A stretch of 64,000 bases of DNA from [Ruminococcus] lactaris ATCC 29176 (GTDB taxonomy: Bacteria > Bacillota > Clostridia > Lachnospirales > Lachnospiraceae): contig NZ_CP102292.1 in assembly GCF_025152405.1 (NCBI RefSeq), positions 1,116,001 to 1,180,000 of the forward strand, read 5' to 3'. The translations under genes were made by a program, and so were the position numbers. Below are positions 60,533-64,000 of the stretch, in pieces (the first letter of the stretch is position 1; each line of letters opens with the position of its first letter). The notes under the pieces are model-generated. The model saw only the letters and a list, made by a program, of their open reading frames with translations. It was not told the DNA's origin and ran no database searches.

Positions 60533-60566
60533 TAAAAAACGGAAATCCCATCAGAAATTCCCGTCA
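60533..60566 (-). terminator. Terminator after ybaK
   Basis: On the minus strand ACGGGAAT pairs imperfectly with ATTTCCGT, then TTTTTTAT. It overlaps the stop codon of ybaK and the aspartate kinase promoter. Confidence 0.6.
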
Positions 60567-61043
60567 GAAAGTGATGGCTGCATACTCTGCATTGGCAGCC
60601 TTTTTCAGATCATCCGGTTTCAGCCGGATCTGCATTCCGATCTTCCCGCCACTGACGTAAATCAGCTTCTGAGTACATGCACTTTCATCAATCACAGTCG
60701 GGAACTGCTTCTTCATTCCGATGGCAGTACATCCGCCCCGGACGTAACCGGTTACTTTGGTGATCTCTTTTACGTGGAGCATCTCAACCGATTTTTCACC
60801 TACGGCCTTCGCAGCTTTTTTCAGATCCAGTTCTGCCGCAATCGGAATGACAAAGACATAATGTCCACCGCTTTTTCCGACTGTGACGAGAGTTTTATAA
60901 ACCTGTTCGTGAGGAAGTCCGATTTTATCAGCAACGGAAATGCCGTCAATAAATTCATCACATTCATAAGTCTGATACTCATAAGGAATCTTATTCCGGT
61001 CAAGAAACCTCATTGCATTTGTTTTTAATTCTTTTTTACTCAA
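60564..61043 (-). CDS. ybaK: Cys-tRNA(Pro)/Cys-tRNA(Cys) deacylase YbaK
   Basis: The 159-residue protein hydrolyses mischarged Cys-tRNA-Pro in trans. The YbaK pattern is visible in KTLVTVGKSGGHYVFVIPIA (the Lys), in GYVRGGCTAIGMKK, and in FIDGISVADKIGLP. It sits 19 bp after rng. Confidence 0.92.
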   Translation of the reverse strand: MSKKELKTNAMRFLDRNKIPYEYQTYECDEFIDGISVADKIGLPHEQVYKTLVTVGKSGGHYVFVIPIAAELDLKKAAKAVGEKSVEMLHVKEITKVTGYVRGGCTAIGMKKQFPTVIDESACTQKLIYVSGGKIGMQIRLKPDDLKKAANAEYAAITF

Positions 61044-61062
61044 TATGACCGCCTCCTGATTT

Positions 61063-62253
61063 TTATACGGTTATCATTTCATAGAGTGGTTTGCGTACTT
61101 TTTTTCTTGTGACTTCTGCCAGTCCCAGTGCTGTAATATCAACGAGTGTTGTCTGAATCGGATCTTTCGTAAGATAAAAACGAAATTCCTGGAACAAAGT
61201 TTCTTCCATTTCAGGATCATCCATATTTACAAAGTCAACCAGAATGATGCCAGAAAGATTTCGCAGCCGGATCTGCCGGGCGGTTTCCCGGGCGGCTTCG
61301 AGGTTCAGCTTTAGGGCATCCGGTGTATTTTTGGATTTTTTAATACTTTTCCCGGAATTAACGTCCACAACCGTTAAAGCTTCTGTGACCTGGATGACCA
61401 GGTATCCACCGTGTTTCAGCCAAACCCGTTCTTTCAGTGCGTTTTCGATGGCAGTCTGAGTGCTGTAGAGCTTTCCCAGTGGATAGCCGGCATCATCATA
61501 CAGCCGGATGAGATAAGAACGTTCCGGTATTTCCCGGTCAAAAAAACTGCAGATCGTATGGTAAAGATCCGGATCATTTACAATAATCTCCTGCATTCCA
61601 TCCATATAAGCATTTTTCAGATCTGTAATATAGGACGGAGGTGCTGATTTCAGGCAGGAAAAGCAGACTCTTGACATGGCATTGGAGGTCAGCCTCTCAT
61701 ACTCTTTTTTCAGATCTTCAATCTCCTTTACGACCGCCTCAAACGGAGCTTCCTTTGCATTGGTGCGGACAATGATCCCGAACCGGTCATTCTGATATGC
61801 CTGAAGCCGCAGCTTATAGGCATCCCGCTCTTTTTTAGGAATCTTGGAAGAAACTCCGATCCGGGTATTCCCGTGCGTGAGGACTGCATAACGTCCGGTC
61901 AGGTTCAGATTTCCGGTGACGGTGGGAGCTTTTGTCTTAACCGCCTCCCTGCTGATCTGGACAAGAAGTTCATCTCCGATACAGAGAGGCTTTTTGCCGA
62001 TCTTATACGTAAAAAGGGCTGTAGGCACTCCCTGCAGGTCAAAATAACAGTTGACTCCCGGGGCAATCTCTATAAAAGCAGCTCCGATATTTGCAACAAT
62101 ATTCTGAACCTTTCCAATGTAGATATCGCCAATCTGATAACGGGCTTTTTCATCATTTTCAGGAGTACAGTGGATCTCGGTAATGCTGTCATTTTCTAAA
62201 AGAAAAGTCCAGATTTTCTTCTCTTTTTTTTCAATCAGTATTTTTCTTTTCAT
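61063..62253 (-). CDS. rng: Ribonuclease G/E family protein
   Basis: The 396-residue endoribonuclease begins with an S1-like domain (YQIGDIYIGKVQNIVANIGAAFIEI). The catalytic part has VVDVNSGK and VDFVNMDDPEMEE, which hold the metal-binding Asp residues. There is no long C-terminal scaffold, and the zinc-link Cys pair of E. coli RNase E is not evident. Its start overlaps the end of the DUF2344 gene (ATGA). Confidence 0.92.
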   Translation of the reverse strand: MKRKILIEKKEKKIWTFLLENDSITEIHCTPENDEKARYQIGDIYIGKVQNIVANIGAAFIEIAPGVNCYFDLQGVPTALFTYKIGKKPLCIGDELLVQISREAVKTKAPTVTGNLNLTGRYAVLTHGNTRIGVSSKIPKKERDAYKLRLQAYQNDRFGIIVRTNAKEAPFEAVVKEIEDLKKEYERLTSNAMSRVCFSCLKSAPPSYITDLKNAYMDGMQEIIVNDPDLYHTICSFFDREIPERSYLIRLYDDAGYPLGKLYSTQTAIENALKERVWLKHGGYLVIQVTEALTVVDVNSGKSIKKSKNTPDALKLNLEAARETARQIRLRNLSGIILVDFVNMDDPEMEETLFQEFRFYLTKDPIQTTLVDITALGLAEVTRKKVRKPLYEMITV

Positions 62254-62960
62254 TCTTCGTCACCTGCCATCTCTGTCCCCATTGCTTCGAGTGGAATCAG
62301 AGAGCCATCTTCACTGCGGTCTGTATACATCTCCAGTCTGTGATGCTGAAATTTCAGAGAATCGAAAGCAAGACCGAGGAAGCTGCAGAAAGCCTCCAGG
62401 ATCAGATCAGGTTTCAGGTTTTCCACACTGCCTGCTGCCACTTTTGTATAGATAGAATCTCCCCGGATCTCCCAGTCATAGATAAGAGGCTTGATATCCA
62501 CTTCTTTTTCACTGCGTTTCGTCTGCTTGAGAATACGGATTTCCGGCTGTCCCATAAACCGGACAAAAGAATCCTTCCAGTCAGAGGGGAGTTCTCCTTT
62601 ACGGAGCGTGGACAGATAATCTGCACCGGCAAGGATCGTCATTCCGGTCATTTTCTTCTCATCGGAAATCCGGCGGATACTGAGTACCTCGATGCCTTCC
62701 ACGCAGGCTTCATTCATTCTCCTGACAGCATCCAGGCTGTTGACAGCCTCCCGGAGTTCTATGTCAAAATATTCTCCGTCGCTGGTCAGTCCGATGCCAA
62801 GCGGATTGGCAAATGACATGATCATATGGGGACTGTATCCTGTTGTAAATGCGATCGGAATATCAGCCCGGTGCATGACCTTCTGAAAAAAACGCATGAC
62901 ATCAAGATGTCCAATAAAGCGGAGTGCCCCGTATTTTCTGAATTTAATTCTTGCTTTCAT
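62250..62960 (-). CDS. DUF2344/TIGR03936 protein
   Basis: The 236-residue protein starts with KARIKFRKYGALRFIGHLDVMRFFQKV and has GYSPHMIMSFANPLGIGL, the family signature. It pairs with the radical SAM protein next to it and is fused to it in some bacteria. Function is unknown. ATG 62,960 has GGAGGTGT upstream and overlaps the upstream gene by 17 bp. Confidence 0.88.
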   Translation of the reverse strand: MKARIKFRKYGALRFIGHLDVMRFFQKVMHRADIPIAFTTGYSPHMIMSFANPLGIGLTSDGEYFDIELREAVNSLDAVRRMNEACVEGIEVLSIRRISDEKKMTGMTILAGADYLSTLRKGELPSDWKDSFVRFMGQPEIRILKQTKRSEKEVDIKPLIYDWEIRGDSIYTKVAAGSVENLKPDLILEAFCSFLGLAFDSLKFQHHRLEMYTDRSEDGSLIPLEAMGTEMAGDEE

Positions 62961-64000
62961 AACAGACACCTCCTCCAAATTTTGCTGCCCCACAACCGGA
63001 ACACTGCATCCGGCAGTTCGGGGTCACGGTTTCTTTCATGGCACGTTCCCATTCTCTTCTCAGAAATTTCCGGCTGACTCCGATATCAATGAAATCCCAT
63101 GGGAACAGTTCATCTTCACTGCGTTCCCGGAGATTGTAAAACTCCAGATCAATGCCGGTATTTTCAAAGGCCTGCATCCACAGTTCATTATGAAAACTTT
63201 CTGTCCAGGAATCAAACAGACATCCGAGACGGTAAGCCTCTTCGATCAGCTTTCCGATCCGGCGGTCACCACGTGCCATCACGCCCTCAAGGACGGTGAC
63301 CTGTGCATCATGCCAGTTGTATTTCAGGCTTTTCCGGTTGAGTTGTGCCTTAAACTCATCGTTGACGAGATGGGCCCGCCTCATATATTCTTCTGCTTTG
63401 CACATCGGAGCCCACTGGAACGGAGTGAACGGCTTTGGAACGAAGAAAGAAGAACTTGCAGTGATCTGACATTTTCCGTGCCGCTGATCCTTTGGAATTT
63501 CATAATATCTGCGGGCTACTTTTTCGGAAAGATGGGCGATCTCTTTCATATCATCTTCCGTCTCAGTCGGAAGTCCCAGCATAAAATAAAGTTTTACTTT
63601 GGTCCAGCCGCCTTCAAAGGCCTGTCCGGCACCGTTCAGGATGACTTCTTCTGTCAGACCTTTATTGATCACATCACGCATTCTCTGAGAACCGGCTTCC
63701 GGGGCAAAAGTAAGACTGCTTTTCCGGATGTCCTGTACGCGGCTCATAACGTCCAGCGAAAATGCATCGATTCGCAGGGATGGCAGCGAAATATTAATCC
63801 CCTGCTCCTTAAATTCATCAATCAGGAAAAGAACCAGTTCTTTCAGTTCGGAATAGTCGCTGGAACTTAAGGAACTTAAAGAAATTTCCTCATGTCCGGT
63901 ATTTTTCAGCATGGCATGTGCATATTCTTTCAGACGGTCGACATCCCTCTCACGGGTCGGACGGTAAAGCATTCCTGCCTGGCAGAAACGGCATCCACGG
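62944..64000 (-). CDS. Radical SAM protein, TIGR03960 family (5' end outside window)
   Basis: The frame is open to base 64,000, so the N-terminus lies beyond the edge. At the edge the sequence reads RGCRFCQAGMLYRP, the last part of the CxxxCxxC iron-sulfur motif. The radical SAM barrel and a C-terminal part with a Cys cluster (NCRMQCSGCGA) follow. The family occurs upstream of rng and L21 in Firmicutes; its reaction is unknown. Confidence 0.88.
   Translation of the reverse strand, partial: RGCRFCQAGMLYRPTRERDVDRLKEYAHAMLKNTGHEEISLSSLSSSDYSELKELVLFLIDEFKEQGINISLPSLRIDAFSLDVMSRVQDIRKSSLTFAPEAGSQRMRDVINKGLTEEVILNGAGQAFEGGWTKVKLYFMLGLPTETEDDMKEIAHLSEKVARRYYEIPKDQRHGKCQITASSSFFVPKPFTPFQWAPMCKAEEYMRRAHLVNDEFKAQLNRKSLKYNWHDAQVTVLEGVMARGDRRIGKLIEEAYRLGCLFDSWTESFHNELWMQAFENTGIDLEFYNLRERSEDELFPWDFIDIGVSRKFLRREWERAMKETVTPNCRMQCSGCGAAKFGGGVCYESKN

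Noticed and set aside
60302-60535. Lysine riboswitch in front of aspartate kinase
   Set aside because: The leader is about 195 nt, a third of it repeat copy D, and the conserved lysine riboswitch core is not visible.
62896-63870. 324-codon open frame on the plus strand
   Set aside because: It is antisense to the radical SAM/DUF2344 genes, which have clear family motifs. It has no ribosome-binding site and no recognisable domain.

Overview
The window reads as chromosomal DNA from a Gram-positive, anaerobic gut-type Clostridia, most likely a Lachnospiraceae (Blautia/Dorea/Mediterraneibacter-like). The evidence is moderate GC, strong AGGAGG ribosome-binding sites, sigma-A promoters, a T-box in front of thrS, an N-terminally extended L27 next to its Prp protease, LexA boxes of the GAAC-N4-GTTC type, a SepF/YlmH block and the absence of outer-membrane genes. 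Genus is inference. I saw no rRNA, tRNA, CRISPR array, prophage or complete insertion sequence.

Layout. 1-5.6 kb: the tail of one P-type cation ATPase, FtsH, a second P-type ATPase, and a zinc-ribbon/DUF4234 membrane protein. 5.7-7.2 kb: a Lon-type AAA+ ATPase with no protease domain. 7.4-11 kb: a VTC-type polyphosphate polymerase, DUF4956 membrane protein and beta-helix lipoprotein operon, followed by a decayed GT2/GtrA glycosyltransferase relic. 11.1-13.5 kb: an AlaA-type aminotransferase fused to an XRE helix-turn-helix, with a repeat element and an operator-like array in its leader, divergent from T-box-controlled thrS. 15.7-20.7 kb: a MacB-like ABC exporter cassette with two different adaptor proteins. 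20.9-24.5 kb: a MATE pump, then a MerR regulator with a divergent Dxs-like enzyme. 24.6-34.6 kb: mutS, mutL, miaA, ynbB and two flavoproteins. 34.7-45 kb: a long envelope and division operon (radC, mreB, mreC, mreD, PBP2, minC, minD, minE, rodA, mgsA, D,D-carboxypeptidase). 45.1-51.3 kb: a small DUF378 protein, then an adaptor-like protein, yggS, sepF, ylmH, lspA, a pseudouridine synthase and a cytidylate-kinase-like protein. 51.3-54 kb: a tyrosine recombinase and a LysM protein divergent from lexA across an array of SOS boxes. 54-64 kb, all minus strand: rsfS, yqeK, nadD, yhbY, obgE, rpmA, prp, rplU, a CBS protein, aspartate kinase, ybaK, rng, a DUF2344 protein and a radical SAM protein that runs off the right edge.

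The most notable non-gene signal is a dispersed repeat with four copies (12.7, 52.5, 54.4 and 60.3 kb). It has GATG...CATC ends, inverted GGGTCAAAA termini, hairpins with compensatory base-pair changes between copies, and 7-bp flanking direct repeats at two and possibly three copies. Every copy sits 26-50 nt upstream of a minus-strand start codon, and one copy supplies the last codons of yqeK.

Other leads are an array of five AAGTTCAA sites at the aminotransferase promoter, three 11-bp direct repeats in front of the polyphosphate polymerase operon, a Dxs-like enzyme with changed phosphate-binding residues, a Lon-like ATPase with Asn in place of the Walker B Asp, a PBP2 with a roughly 250-residue insertion, and a long nested hairpin at 52,686-52,781.
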